64,000 nucleotides of DNA from Rhodoplanes serenus (GCA_945897515.1 CAMDFO010000017.1:1-64000); one strand, 5' to 3'. Shown: positions 55,099-62,803, counted from the first letter of the stretch. Notes: generated by a model not told the origin, from the sequence alone. Translations and numbers: made by a program.

Positions 55099-55893
55099 TC
55101 ACTTCGGATTGACCGTCGTGGTCACGCCGTATCGAACCGTGTTGATGCTGGACTTCTTGTCGCTGCCGTCGTCGGCATCGGCCGTTTTCTTGCCGGCGTC
55201 GACCAGGCTGCGCAGCGCAAGCGACAGCGTTCCCATCTGCCGCGACAGCGCGAGCGTTTCGGATTGCCGCGGCGACAGCTCGAGCGTCGCGGTCTTGCCG
55301 ACGACGACACGCTGGCCGTTTTTCTCTTCGACCGACTGGTCGATCGCCAGCACGCGCACGCCGGTGAGGACGGTCTCGCTGGTATGGACTTCGATGCCGG
55401 CCGCTTTCTCCGCCGCCTTGTCGCGGCGCGACAGGATGACGTCGACAAAATCGTTGGGCAGGATGAACCCGCCGGCGCCGGTTTCCGGCGAGATTTCGGT
55501 GGAGATCGCCCGCATGCCGGCCGGCAGGATGGCGGCCATGAAACCGGCCGCGCCATTGGCCTTCACCAGCTTGGCGTCGCGGATCGGCTCACCCGCCGTG
55601 AACGGCGCGCGCGTGATCGATCCCGCGAGCTCCTCGATGGCGCCCGGCCGATCGGTTTTTCGGATGTAGCTGCCGCCTGTGGTCGAGGCCGGCCACGATT
55701 GCCAGGTGAAATCGCCGCCGGACACCAAGGTGCCCATGCCGATATCGCCTTTGGCGATCAGGACATCGACGGTTTCGAGCGGGGGAGGTCCTACAACGAC
55801 CTCTTTCTCTTAGGAGCTGAAGCCGACGAGATAGGCGGCAATGCCGCCGGCAGCGAGGGCGACGCCAAGCACTACAAAACGCGCGGCTTTCAT
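55099..55893 (-). pseudogene. cpaB: CpaB/RcpC of the Tad pilus, interrupted by an in-frame TAA
   Basis: The reading frame opens at ATG 55893 with a classical CpaB N-terminus, MKAARFVVLGVALAAGGIAA, through YLVGFSS, then meets TAA at 55810-55812. It continues in the same frame with EKEVVVGPPPLETVDVLIAK and the SAF-type domain to the normal stop (265 codons in total). Thus the only defect visible is one nonsense codon at position 28. The remaining ORF from the internal ATG at 55737 lacks the membrane/signal segment and has only a weak ribosome-binding site. CpaB/RcpC normally works in the periplasm beside the secretin. A sequencing error cannot be excluded. Confidence 0.85.
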
Positions 55894-56008
55894 AACGCTT
55901 CACTCACTCTGTTACGGGACGCAACGGCCAACATCGGCCGTGAACCGACTCACCTAATGAGACACTTGGGCGCTAGCGTCGACTTGAGGGGATTTCAGCA
56001 GCTAAAGG

Positions 56009-56023
56009 TCAATTCGTGGTTAA
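56009..56023 (-). promoter_or_regulatory. CtrA-like box upstream of cpaB
   Basis: Reverse-strand TTAACCACGAATTGA: TTAA-N7-TTGA, one base from TTAA-N7-TTAA. It lies about 120 bp before the cpaB start in the gap to cpaA. It shares the TTAACCAC half-site with the box upstream of tadD. Confidence 0.4.
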
Positions 56024-56105
56024 CGGTGCGTATCCAAATGCAGTTAAAAATGCGTTGTCGAAAAATTCAGGCGCAATAACAGCGCGGTCCGCAAAACGCG
56101 GCCGC

Positions 56106-56609
56106 TCACAGTCCGAGCTTCATCCAGATCGTGTCGGGATAGATCATGAGCGCCGCAGCAGCGAGCGCGATGCCATAGGGAACGCCGCCGTCGAGCTTGT
56201 GCAGGCGCTTCACCCATTCCTGCTCGGCCAGCATCGCCGGCAGCGGCATCAGCCGGAAGCGGATCATCAGCAGGGTCAGGACACCGCCGAAGATCGAGGC
56301 GTAGAGCAGGTAGGCCATCAGGTGGTCGAAGCCGAGCCACAGCGCCGTCGCGGCCGCGAGCTTGGCATCGCCGCCGCCGATCCAGCCGCGCGCGAAGAAG
56401 CAGAATGTCACGGCGAGCACGGCAAAGGCGGCGCCGACATGCGAGAGCACATCGTTCGGGCTCATCCCGACCCAGAACGCCAGCGCAAAGAAGCCGGCCA
56501 CCAGGACCAGCGAGACGCGGTTGGAAATGGTCATGGTGAAAAGGTCGCTCGACGCTGCGAACGCCATCATCGCCGGAAACAGCAGAAGCCGCACTGCGTC
56601 GCTCAACAT
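56106..56609 (-). CDS. cpaA: Tad prepilin peptidase CpaA/TadV
   Basis: A 167-residue polytopic A24 aspartic protease that cleaves Flp prepilins and TadE/F pseudopilins. Catalytic aspartates are in AASSDLFTMTISN (first) and the GxGD-type motif WIGGGDAKLAAA (second). About five transmembrane segments are visible. It is separated from pilin gene flp2 by a terminator and from cpaB by about 210 bp, so it may have its own promoter. Confidence 0.94.
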   Translation of the reverse strand: MLSDAVRLLLFPAMMAFAASSDLFTMTISNRVSLVLVAGFFALAFWVGMSPNDVLSHVGAAFAVLAVTFCFFARGWIGGGDAKLAAATALWLGFDHLMAYLLYASIFGGVLTLLMIRFRLMPLPAMLAEQEWVKRLHKLDGGVPYGIALAAAALMIYPDTIWMKLGL

Positions 56610-56718
56610 GACCCTATTCCCTGCCTTGGGAACGCCGATGGTAGCCCCCAGCCCCTTGCGTTTTCGTTATCGGGGCCGCGCAAATTCTCGTCGCGTCTTA
56701 TGCAACAAAGCTGAATCG

Positions 56719-56746
56719 AAAAGGCTCCGGCGGTAACCGGAGCCTT
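56719..56746 (-). terminator. Terminator after the second Flp pilin gene
   Basis: AAGGCTCCGG-TTACCG-CCGGAGCCTT followed by TTCG on the minus strand: a perfect 10-bp stem with a short T tract, about 20 bp after the pilin stop. It separates pilin expression from cpaA. Confidence 0.85.
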
Positions 56747-56766
56747 CGAGGTATCCGCAAATAGCT

Positions 56767-56928
56767 TTAGTTCAGGGCGTCCTGGACCGACGTGAAGGTG
56801 GTCTTGAGCTTGGACCCCATACCCTGCACGACGGCGATGATAGCCACCGAGATACCGGCGGCAATCAGGCCGTATTCGATGGCGGTGGCGCCGCCTTCGT
56901 CATGCAGGAAGCGAGCAATGGCAGACAT
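56767..56928 (-). CDS. Flp-type pilin (second copy)
   Basis: A 53-residue prepilin too short for the ORF track. It shows a short leader (MSAIARFLHDEGG), the CpaA cleavage site just before ATAIEYGLIAAGISVAII and the hydrophobic core, ending SVQDALN. The conserved Glu-Tyr after the cleavage site is present. The ATG at 56928 has GGAGA 7-8 nt upstream; the ATG at 56934 is too close to it. It is nearly identical to the pilin upstream except in the leader and a few positions. Confidence 0.93.
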   Translation of the reverse strand: MSAIARFLHDEGGATAIEYGLIAAGISVAIIAVVQGMGSKLKTTFTSVQDALN

Positions 56929-57075
56929 GAACATTTCTCCGATGGCTACGGACCGGTGCGTTTACCGGTACCGGGCCCCGTCCTAGGTCACAGAACTGAA
57001 TCGAAGATTTGAAGAGACCGGCAGTTTTTCGGACAATTTTAATCAACGGGCACCGTCGTGCGCGGCCCCAAACGA

Positions 57076-57103
57076 AAAGGCCCCGGCGCAAGCCGGAGCC
57101 TTT
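57076..57103 (-). terminator. Terminator/attenuator between the two Flp pilin genes
   Basis: Minus strand AAAGGCTCCGGC-TTGC-GCCGGGGCCTTT, one T-G wobble in a 12-bp stem, followed by TCG. It closely resembles the terminator after the second pilin. It sits about 22 bp after the first pilin stop, so it likely limits read-through into the second pilin. Confidence 0.75.
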
Positions 57104-57124
57104 CGAAGTGACGACGAACGCCGA

Positions 57125-57289
57125 TTAGTTCAGGGCGTTCTGGACCGACGTGAAGGTGGTCTTCAGCTTGGAGCCGAGGCCCTGCACAACCGCGATGATG
57201 GCGACGGAGATGCCGGCGGCGATCAGGCCGTATTCGATGGCGGTGGCACCGGATTCATCCTTGGCGAAACGCGAAACGAGGGTCTTCAT
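57125..57289 (-). CDS. flp: Flp-type pilin (first copy)
   Basis: A 54-residue prepilin not in the ORF track: leader MKTLVSRFAKDESG, cleavage before ATAIEYGLIAAGISVAII, then VVQGLGSKLKTTFTSVQNALN. It is the canonical Flp major pilin of a Tad system, cleaved by CpaA and assembled by CpaF/TadB/TadC. GGAGG lies about 6 nt before the ATG. The gene is first in the pilin cluster and strongly terminated, as expected for a highly expressed pilin. Confidence 0.95.
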   Translation of the reverse strand: MKTLVSRFAKDESGATAIEYGLIAAGISVAIIAVVQGLGSKLKTTFTSVQNALN

Positions 57290-57718
57290 GGGTAGCCTCC
57301 TTTGGAACCACGTGGTGTCTCTCTTGCGACCGTTATGTCCGGCCGTCCGAGACCATGCGCCAAGCTACCCGCGCGCCCTTGCAGACGGGTTAATCCAATC
57401 GCAGAAACTACGGGTATTCGCCGGGAAGATGGACGTGGTTAAGGCTATGTCCACCGGATCGCAGAATATTCGTTGGTGGTTGTACAAAGAAAAATCTTAC
57501 GAGTATTTAATTAGGACGGGAAATCTGCTCGGAAATTGCGAGTAAATCCCCGATTACGGCGCGCAACTCTGTCGCGGAATCAAGGAACGTGCCGGTTTGT
57601 TAACGCCTTGTTGACAATCTTTATTGGCGGTCCATTCACCACTTTGCGGTCAACTCTCTTATCCGCAACCGCTTGGCGTCGCCCCGGCGTTGGTTCGGTG
57701 ATTGGTCTGGAGCTTCCG
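57290..57718. other. Divergent regulatory region between flp and the secretin-N-domain gene
   Basis: About 430 bp, locally AT-rich (GTATTTAATTAGG near 57506), with start codons facing away on both sides. It contains a TTAACCAC half-site on the minus strand (57435-57442) and a CtrA-like box at 57600-57614. TTGACA at 57611 could be a -35 for the plus-strand gene, but no good -10 follows. No gene is supported here. Confidence 0.6.
57600..57614 (+). promoter_or_regulatory. CtrA-like box in the flp divergent region
   Basis: TTAACGCCTTGTTGA: TTAA-N7-TTGA, one base from the CtrA consensus. It overlaps a TTGACA sequence and lies about 105 bp upstream of the secretin-N-domain gene. Confidence 0.35.
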
Positions 57719-58222
57719 ATGGCTGCCTTTGTATCGCGTTGCGGTCGCATCGTTCCTGTTCTTGCGCTGTTCGCGCTCGCGGTGGCGGTCACCACACCAA
57801 TCCTTGCCGCCGACGCGGAGCCGCCGGTTTCGATCGGCGAGCCGGTCGTGATCACGCTGGACCAGGCCAGGGTGATCAGGCTGCCCGAGCGGACTGCCAC
57901 TCTCGTGGTCGGCAATCCGCTGATCGCGGACGTATCGCTGCAGGCCGGCGGCATCCTGGTTGTGACCGGCAAAGGCTACGGCGTCACCAACCTGCTGGCG
58001 CTCGACCGGACCGGCGCGGTGCTGATGGAGCATCCGATCGAGGTCCAGGGCCCGCGCGACAATGTCGTGGTGGTGTACCGCGGCGTGGAGCGCGAATCCT
58101 ATAGCTGCTCGCCCAAGTGCGAGCGCCGGATCACGCTCGGCGACACCCAGAACTTCTTCGCCGCGACGCTCGGCCAGACCAACATTCTCAACACCCAGGC
58201 CCAGAACGCCGGCCCGCGATAA
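57719..58222 (+). CDS. Exported protein with secretin/pilus N-terminal domain (CpaC-like fragment)
   Basis: A 167-residue protein with a signal peptide (IVPVLALFALAVAVTTPILA) and one pilus-assembly N-terminal domain of the type found at the start of CpaC: EPVVITLDQARVIRLPERTATLVVGNPLIADVSLQAGGILVVTGKGYGVTNLLALD. It lacks a secretin channel domain. A Cys pair (SYSCSPKCERR) lies in the tail, which ends NIL-NTQAQNAGPR. Such stand-alone proteins occur beside flp/tadE in Rhizobiales and may cap or brace the secretin. The start has TGGAG 8 nt upstream. Confidence 0.82.
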   Translation: MAAFVSRCGRIVPVLALFALAVAVTTPILAADAEPPVSIGEPVVITLDQARVIRLPERTATLVVGNPLIADVSLQAGGILVVTGKGYGVTNLLALDRTGAVLMEHPIEVQGPRDNVVVVYRGVERESYSCSPKCERRITLGDTQNFFAATLGQTNILNTQAQNAGPR

Positions 58223-58362
58223 CGCAACCGGCCGGTTTGGTTAGCGCCCGGTCAACGATGACCGTCGTGTTGTAGGCGTCTGCCACAACAATTCGACAAC
58301 GGGTCTTTGCTAAAACGCCATCCTGCCAGGCGGAAAATTCCCGCCCAACGTCGGATGCTATC

Positions 58363-58929
58363 ATGACCGAGACCACTTCGGCCGGACTGGCAAAGTTCGC
58401 AAAACGGCTGCCCGGATATGCGACCGCGCGCCGGATGTTCCGCCAGCAGGACGGTGCGGCGGCGATCGAATTCGGAATGGTTGCGGCGCCGTTTCTGGCG
58501 CTGGTGTTCGCCATCATGGAAACCGCGATCGTGTTCTTCGCCGGCCAGGCGCTGGAAACGGCTGCCGGCGACAGTGCGCGCCTGATCATGACCGGCCAGG
58601 CGCAGAACGCCGGCTACGATCAAGGCAAGTTCAAGGAAGCCGTCTGCGGCAAGATCTACGGCCTGTTCAATTGCAATGCGGGCTTGTTGGTCGACGTCAA
58701 GAAATACACTTCGTTCGCCAGCGTCCCGCTCGCCAAGCCGATCACCAACGGCAACGTCGACACCAACCTCAGCTATACGCCGGGCGAGCCGGGCGACATC
58801 GTGGTGGTGCGGCTGATGTACCAGTGGCCGGTCTATGTGTCGCTGCTCGGGCTCAACCTGTCCGACGTTTCCGGCGGCAAGCGCCTCCTGATGTCCACCA
58901 TCGCGTTCCGCAACGAACCGTACAAATGA
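58363..58929 (+). CDS. tadE: TadE-like pseudopilin (1)
   Basis: A 188-residue protein with the TadE motif: a cytosolic leader of about 30 residues, then DGAAAIEFGMVAAPFLALVFAIMETAIVFFA. The Glu-Phe after the prepilin-peptidase-type site and the hydrophobic helix are characteristic. The periplasmic C-terminal domain has a Cys pair (VCGKIYGLFNCNAG). TadE/F pseudopilins are processed by CpaA and needed for pilus assembly. Its TGA (58927-58929) lies close to the start of the next gene. Confidence 0.9.
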   Translation: MTETTSAGLAKFAKRLPGYATARRMFRQQDGAAAIEFGMVAAPFLALVFAIMETAIVFFAGQALETAAGDSARLIMTGQAQNAGYDQGKFKEAVCGKIYGLFNCNAGLLVDVKKYTSFASVPLAKPITNGNVDTNLSYTPGEPGDIVVVRLMYQWPVYVSLLGLNLSDVSGGKRLLMSTIAFRNEPYK

Positions 58930-58949
58930 GACGAGCCAGGAGCAGTCCT

Positions 58950-59513
58950 ATGAACCTCAAGGCCCTTCTCGCTCGCTTTCTCGACAGCCGCGTCGGCCAT
59001 CTGGCCCGCGACGAGCGCGGCGTATCCGCCGTCGAGTTCGCGATGCTGCTGCCGCTGATGCTGTCGCTCTATCTCGGCGCGGTGGAGATTTCGCAAGGCA
59101 TCGGCGCCGACCGCAAGGTGACGCTCACCGCGCGCACGGTTGCCGACTTGGTCTCGCAGGTTCAGTCCATCAACAACCAGGGCATGACCAATTCGCTCAA
59201 CGCCTCGACCGCGGTCATGTCGCCGTTCCCATCCAGCAATCTCAAGGTGGTGGTGTCGAGCATCAAGATCGATGCGCAGGGCAAGGCGACCATCGACTGG
59301 AGCGATACGCTCAACGGCACCGCGCGGTCCAAGGGCGCCACCGTCACGCTTCCCACCGCGCTCAACGTCGCCAACACGTACCTGATTTGGAGCGAGGTGC
59401 AGTACACCTACAAGCCGGTGATCGGCTACGTCATCTCCGGCACGCTGACGCTCAAGGATCAGATCTACATGCGGCCGCGGTTGTCGGACTCGGTGACGCG
59501 CACCGCGTCCTGA
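58950..59513 (+). CDS. TadE/TadF-like pseudopilin (2)
   Basis: A 187-residue second pseudopilin: leader RVGHLARDERGVSAVEFAML, then a hydrophobic helix LPLMLSLYLGAVEISQGI and a periplasmic domain without cysteines. The start at 58950 has CAGGAG 8 nt upstream; an ATG at 58926 overlapping the preceding stop is an alternative that would add eight residues. Cotranscribed with tadE. It is convergent to the Lrp-like gene, 8 bp apart. Confidence 0.9.
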   Translation: MNLKALLARFLDSRVGHLARDERGVSAVEFAMLLPLMLSLYLGAVEISQGIGADRKVTLTARTVADLVSQVQSINNQGMTNSLNASTAVMSPFPSSNLKVVVSSIKIDAQGKATIDWSDTLNGTARSKGATVTLPTALNVANTYLIWSEVQYTYKPVIGYVISGTLTLKDQIYMRPRLSDSVTRTAS

Positions 59514-59521
59514 CCAAGACC

Positions 59522-59974
59522 TTATGAGATCGGCAGCGATGTCGTCGACTTGATCTTCTGCATCGCGAACCGCGACGTCACGTTCTTCAGCGGAACCGTG
59601 GCGATCAGCTTCTTGTAGAATTTATCGTAGCCCTGGATATCGGGGACCACCACCCGCAGCATGTAGTCGACGTCACCCGCCATGCGGTGAAACTCCATCA
59701 CCTCCGGCATCGCGCTGACGCTTTCGGCGAAACGGTCGAGCCAGGCTTGCGAGTGATCCCCGGTCTCGATCGACACGAACACGGTGATGCCCAATCCGAT
59801 CTTGTCCTGGTCGATCAGCGCCACGCGCTTCTGGATCACACCGTCCGCTTCAAGCCGCTGGATGCGCTTCCAGCACGGCGTCGACGACAGGCCGACGCGG
59901 CTGCCGATTTCCGCAACCGACAGCGAGGCGTCCTCCTGCAGCACCGTCAGGATTTTCCGGTCGATGGCATCCAT
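59522..59974 (-). CDS. Lrp/AsnC-family transcriptional regulator
   Basis: A 150-residue regulator with an N-terminal helix-turn-helix (MDAIDRKILTVLQEDASLSVAEIGSRVGLSSTPCWKRIQRLEADG) and a C-terminal RAM ligand domain (AMPEVMEFHRMAGDVDYMLRVVVPDIQGYDKFY). The start is the ATG matching the family; the 30-codon upstream extension is rejected. It is divergent from the rhodanese gene, with about 175 bp between the starts containing an AT-rich palindrome. In other bacteria Lrp-type proteins often control a divergent amino-acid or sulfur operon. Confidence 0.92.
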   Translation of the reverse strand: MDAIDRKILTVLQEDASLSVAEIGSRVGLSSTPCWKRIQRLEADGVIQKRVALIDQDKIGLGITVFVSIETGDHSQAWLDRFAESVSAMPEVMEFHRMAGDVDYMLRVVVPDIQGYDKFYKKLIATVPLKNVTSRFAMQKIKSTTSLPIS

Positions 59975-60071
59975 TCTCTCAAACCCTCGAAAAAGAGACG
60001 ATATTGATCGCATGATAGCAATTGGCAGTAGCAACGTTCTTTTATTTCGGGACCCTCTGTCCATATAGAGA

Positions 60072-60081
60072 AGAATATTCT
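60072..60081. promoter_or_regulatory. AT-rich palindrome between Lrp-like regulator and rhodanese genes
   Basis: AGAATATTCT is a perfect 10-bp palindrome in the AT-rich part of the divergent gap, 69 bp before the rhodanese start. Lrp-family operators are AT-rich and weakly palindromic, so it is a plausible target for the divergent regulator. Not proven. Confidence 0.35.
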
Positions 60082-60149
60082 ATTTCAAGAGAAATCCTCC
60101 GCGTCCCGCCTGGGGGTTTACGAGTTTCCAGGCCACCACAAGGTGACTT

Positions 60150-61115
60150 ATGCTTTCCGCGCTCCGCCGCATTGCCTTCGCCGCAACTCTGGCCGCCGGC
60201 TTCTCGGTTTCCACGCTGGCCTCCGAGGTCACGCCGCTGGTCTCGCCGTCCTGGCTGAAGGCCAACCTGTCCGACTCCAACCTCGTGGTGCTCGACATCC
60301 GTTCCGCGCTCGATGGCGGCGGAGCCGAAGCCTATGCCCAGGGCCATGTCCCGGGCGCGGTGCACAGCGACTACGACAAGGGCGGCTGGCGCGTGACCCG
60401 CAACGGCGTGCCCTTCATGGTGCCGACCACCGCGGAGCTGGAAAAGCTGATCGGCGAGACCGGCATCGACGAAGACAACCACGTCGTCGTGGTGCCGGCC
60501 GGCGTGCATGTGCTCGACTTCGGTGCGGCCGCCCGCGTCTATTGGACGCTCAAGGCGGCGGGCCACAATCGCGTGTCGATCCTCGACGGCGGCTTCGCGG
60601 CGTGGAAGGCCGACTCTTCCAATCCGGTCGAGACCGGCGTCAATCGCCCAAGCCCGAAGATTTTTTCGGTCGAGTTCAACAAGAATGCGCTCGCCGACGC
60701 CGCGGAAGTCGAACGGGTGTCGAAATCCGGCGACGCGACGCTGCTCGATGCGCGGCCCGCGAGCTTCTTCTCCGGCAAGGAGAAGGCGCCGGCCGCCAAG
60801 GCCTATGGCCACATTCCGCGCGCCCGCAATATCGACAGCGCCACGTTCTACGATCCGGCGACCAACCGGCTGCGGCCGCAGGCCGAGCTTGCCGCCATCG
60901 CCGCCACGCTGCCCGCGGGTCCGGTGCTGAGCTACTGCAACACCGGACATTGGGCCGCGACCAACTGGTTCGTGCTGTCGGAGTTGCTCGGCCGGAAAGA
61001 CACCAAGCTCTATGCTGGCTCCATGGTGGAGTGGACTGCCGACGGCAACCGGCCGGTGGAATCGCAGCGCACGCGATGGGACGACCTGAAGAAGTCGCTC
61101 GGCGTCGGCCTGTGA
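60150..61115 (+). CDS. Exported two-domain sulfurtransferase (rhodanese, SseA-like)
   Basis: A 321-residue protein with a signal peptide (IAFAATLAAGFSVSTLASE) and two rhodanese domains. The N-domain (VSPSWLKANLSDSNLVVLDIR...YAQGHVPGAVHSDYDKGG) lacks a catalytic Cys. The C-domain carries it in VLSYCNTGHWAATNWFVLSELLG, with LYAGSMVEW following. It should move sulfane sulfur from thiosulfate or a related donor to a thiol in the periplasm. It is the first gene of an operon with a YeeE/YedE channel (18 bp apart). Confidence 0.9.
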   Translation: MLSALRRIAFAATLAAGFSVSTLASEVTPLVSPSWLKANLSDSNLVVLDIRSALDGGGAEAYAQGHVPGAVHSDYDKGGWRVTRNGVPFMVPTTAELEKLIGETGIDEDNHVVVVPAGVHVLDFGAAARVYWTLKAAGHNRVSILDGGFAAWKADSSNPVETGVNRPSPKIFSVEFNKNALADAAEVERVSKSGDATLLDARPASFFSGKEKAPAAKAYGHIPRARNIDSATFYDPATNRLRPQAELAAIAATLPAGPVLSYCNTGHWAATNWFVLSELLGRKDTKLYAGSMVEWTADGNRPVESQRTRWDDLKKSLGVGL

Positions 61116-61133
61116 CCGCGCTATAGAACGCCC

Positions 61134-62282
61134 ATGACTGCCGCAAGCGTTGAAGCCAATGCCGTGGCCAAGGCGCCGCGGCTCGACTGGCCGTTTCTCG
61201 CCGCCGCAGTGCTGGCCGTGGCGCTGCTGGTGGCGCTGGTCGCGCTCGATGGCCAGCCGGCCGCCGCGGCGCTGATCCTGGGCGGCTTTGCGCTCGGGGT
61301 GACCTTCCTCAAGGCCGAATTCAGCTTCACCGCGTCGTGGCGGCGCTTCATCGTGCGCGGCGACGCCGGCGGATTGATCGGCGCGCTGATCCTGATTGCC
61401 GTGGCCTCGCTGGTGGTCGTGCCGGTGGCGGCGCTGGTGCCCGGTTTCGGCGGCGCGATCGCGCCGATCGGACCGTCGCTCTTGATCGGCGCCTTCGTGT
61501 TCGGCATCGGCATGCAGCTCGCGAACGCCTGCGGCTCGGGCACGCTCTACACCGTCGGCGGCGGCTCCGGACGCATGTTGATCGCTCTGGCGTTCTTCAT
61601 CGGTGGCAGCGTCATCGGCACACTGCATCTGCCGGCTGCGATGGCGCTGGGTGGCGTCGATCCGATTCTCGCGGCGAATTATCTCGGCGCCTGGGGCGGG
61701 CTTGCGGCGACGCTGGCGAGTCTCGCGCTCGCCGCCGCCGTCATCGTGGGCGTTGCACGCAAACGCGGCGCGGGTTTTATGCCGTCGCGAACGATCCTGA
61801 TCGGCGCGCTGATCATCGGCGTGCTTTGCATAGGCGTGTTCCTCGCAGGCGGCCATCCCTGGAGCGTGACCTTCGGCTTTACGCTGTGGGGCGGCAAGAT
61901 CGCGAGCGCGCTCGGTTTCGATCTGTCGATGTCGGAGTTCTGGCAATGGCCGGGTCCGAAGCGCGCGCTTGCGGAATCGATCCTGAGCGACACGTCGAGC
62001 CTGACCGACATCGGCATGATCCTGGGCGCGATGGCCGCGGCCGCGGCCAGCAAACCGTTCGCGCGCGCCTCATGGCCGCCCGCGAAGTCGCTGCTCGCCG
62101 CCGCCGTCGGCGGCCTGCTGATGGGGTGGGGCGCGCGGCTCGGCTTCGGCTGCAACATCGGCGCCTTCGTCGGCGGTGTGGCGTCCGGCTCGCTGCACGG
62201 CTGGATCTGGTTCGGCGCGGCGCTGTGCGGCTGCACCATCGGCATCAAGCTGCGGCCGCTGTTCGGCCTGTCGCGGGATTAG
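61134..62282 (+). CDS. YeeE/YedE-family sulfur transport membrane protein
   Basis: A 382-residue polytopic protein with two DUF395-type repeats, each holding a Cys-containing loop: QLANACGSGTLYTVGGGSGR and FGCNIGAFVGGVASG. In TsuA-type members these cysteines relay thiosulfate across the inner membrane. Around nine to eleven membrane spans are visible. It lies directly after the exported rhodanese, so the pair may capture, rework and import sulfur compounds. The substrate could also be selenium or another sulfane compound. Confidence 0.88.
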   Translation: MTAASVEANAVAKAPRLDWPFLAAAVLAVALLVALVALDGQPAAAALILGGFALGVTFLKAEFSFTASWRRFIVRGDAGGLIGALILIAVASLVVVPVAALVPGFGGAIAPIGPSLLIGAFVFGIGMQLANACGSGTLYTVGGGSGRMLIALAFFIGGSVIGTLHLPAAMALGGVDPILAANYLGAWGGLAATLASLALAAAVIVGVARKRGAGFMPSRTILIGALIIGVLCIGVFLAGGHPWSVTFGFTLWGGKIASALGFDLSMSEFWQWPGPKRALAESILSDTSSLTDIGMILGAMAAAAASKPFARASWPPAKSLLAAAVGGLLMGWGARLGFGCNIGAFVGGVASGSLHGWIWFGAALCGCTIGIKLRPLFGLSRD

Positions 62283-62284
62283 CG

Positions 62285-62440
62285 ATGCGCATGACCTACG
62301 CCATTGTGCTTGTCGTCGGCCTCGCCGCGGTGCTGTTCGACCACCTGAGCAGCCCGTCGAGCGGGCGTCCGGTGTCGCCGGAGGATTTCGCCGGCGCCTG
62401 CGCACCCTGCGGCGCGCCGTGTCCTTCGACACGAAAATAA
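62285..62440 (+). CDS. Small membrane peptide with Cys-rich tail (CAPCGAPC)
   Basis: A 51-residue ORF directly after the YeeE/YedE gene (2 bp gap). It comprises one hydrophobic N-terminal segment (YAIVLVVGLAAVLF), a short linker (SPSSGRPVSPEDFAGA), and a terminal CAPCGAPCPSTRK. Three closely spaced cysteines in CxxCxxxC spacing could bind sulfur or metal, or be persulfidated. The location suggests it belongs to the sulfur operon. I do not recognise the family. The only alternative is a non-functional ORF; the tight spacing argues against that. Confidence 0.55.
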   Translation: MRMTYAIVLVVGLAAVLFDHLSSPSSGRPVSPEDFAGACAPCGAPCPSTRK

Positions 62441-62460
62441 GTCGTCGTAGTTGGCCGTAG

Positions 62461-62487
62461 CCCGCATGGAGCGAAGCGCAATGCGGG
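62461..62487. repeat. CCCGCAT...ATGCGGG hairpin repeat
   Basis: CCCGCAT-GGAGCGAAGCGCA-ATGCGGG, a perfect 7-bp stem. This GGAGCGAAGCGCAAT-type hairpin is a common dispersed element in Bradyrhizobium relatives (from memory). It follows the small Cys-rich ORF and may end that operon. Confidence 0.7.
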
Positions 62488-62534
62488 GCCGCGCTCGCGT
62501 GTCGAATTGCTCACCCTCGTGCCACACAATCGGT

Positions 62535-62646
62535 GTCATGCCCGGGCTTGACCCGGGCATCCATGAGATGACGCAGCACGCACGCTCGTACGATTTCCTT
62601 CGCCGCACGCGTTCATGGATCGCCGGGTCAAGCCCGGCGACGACAG
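62535..62646. repeat. Dispersed palindromic repeat pair (type A), second copy
   Basis: GTCATGCCCGGGCTTGACCC... and ...GGATCGCCGGGTCAAGCCCGG, essentially the same two-module element as at 4824-4936, with a different spacer. The ends (about 30 bp each) match almost base for base. Confidence 0.85.
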
Positions 62647-62803
62647 TGGAGTGTGACGCGCGCGCGGTATCGCGCGTGAAGTTCTCAAAAAAGAATACTT
62701 ATCCCCGCCCTTCAAACCGCACTTATGTTCACCGCAGCCTGGCTCGGAGGGCGTCGTCGATCGCGGCGTCGGAGCAAGGTGCGGTGTCCGACAACGACAT
62801 CGC

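Noticed and set aside
55589-55903. 104-residue minus-strand ORF over the start of cpaB
   Set aside because: It is a different frame; the CpaB N-terminus is read only in the frame interrupted by TAA at 55810.
60042-61946. 634-residue minus-strand ORF opposite the rhodanese and YeeE/YedE genes
   Set aside because: Shadow frame rich in Arg/His; no recognisable motif and no ribosome-binding site.
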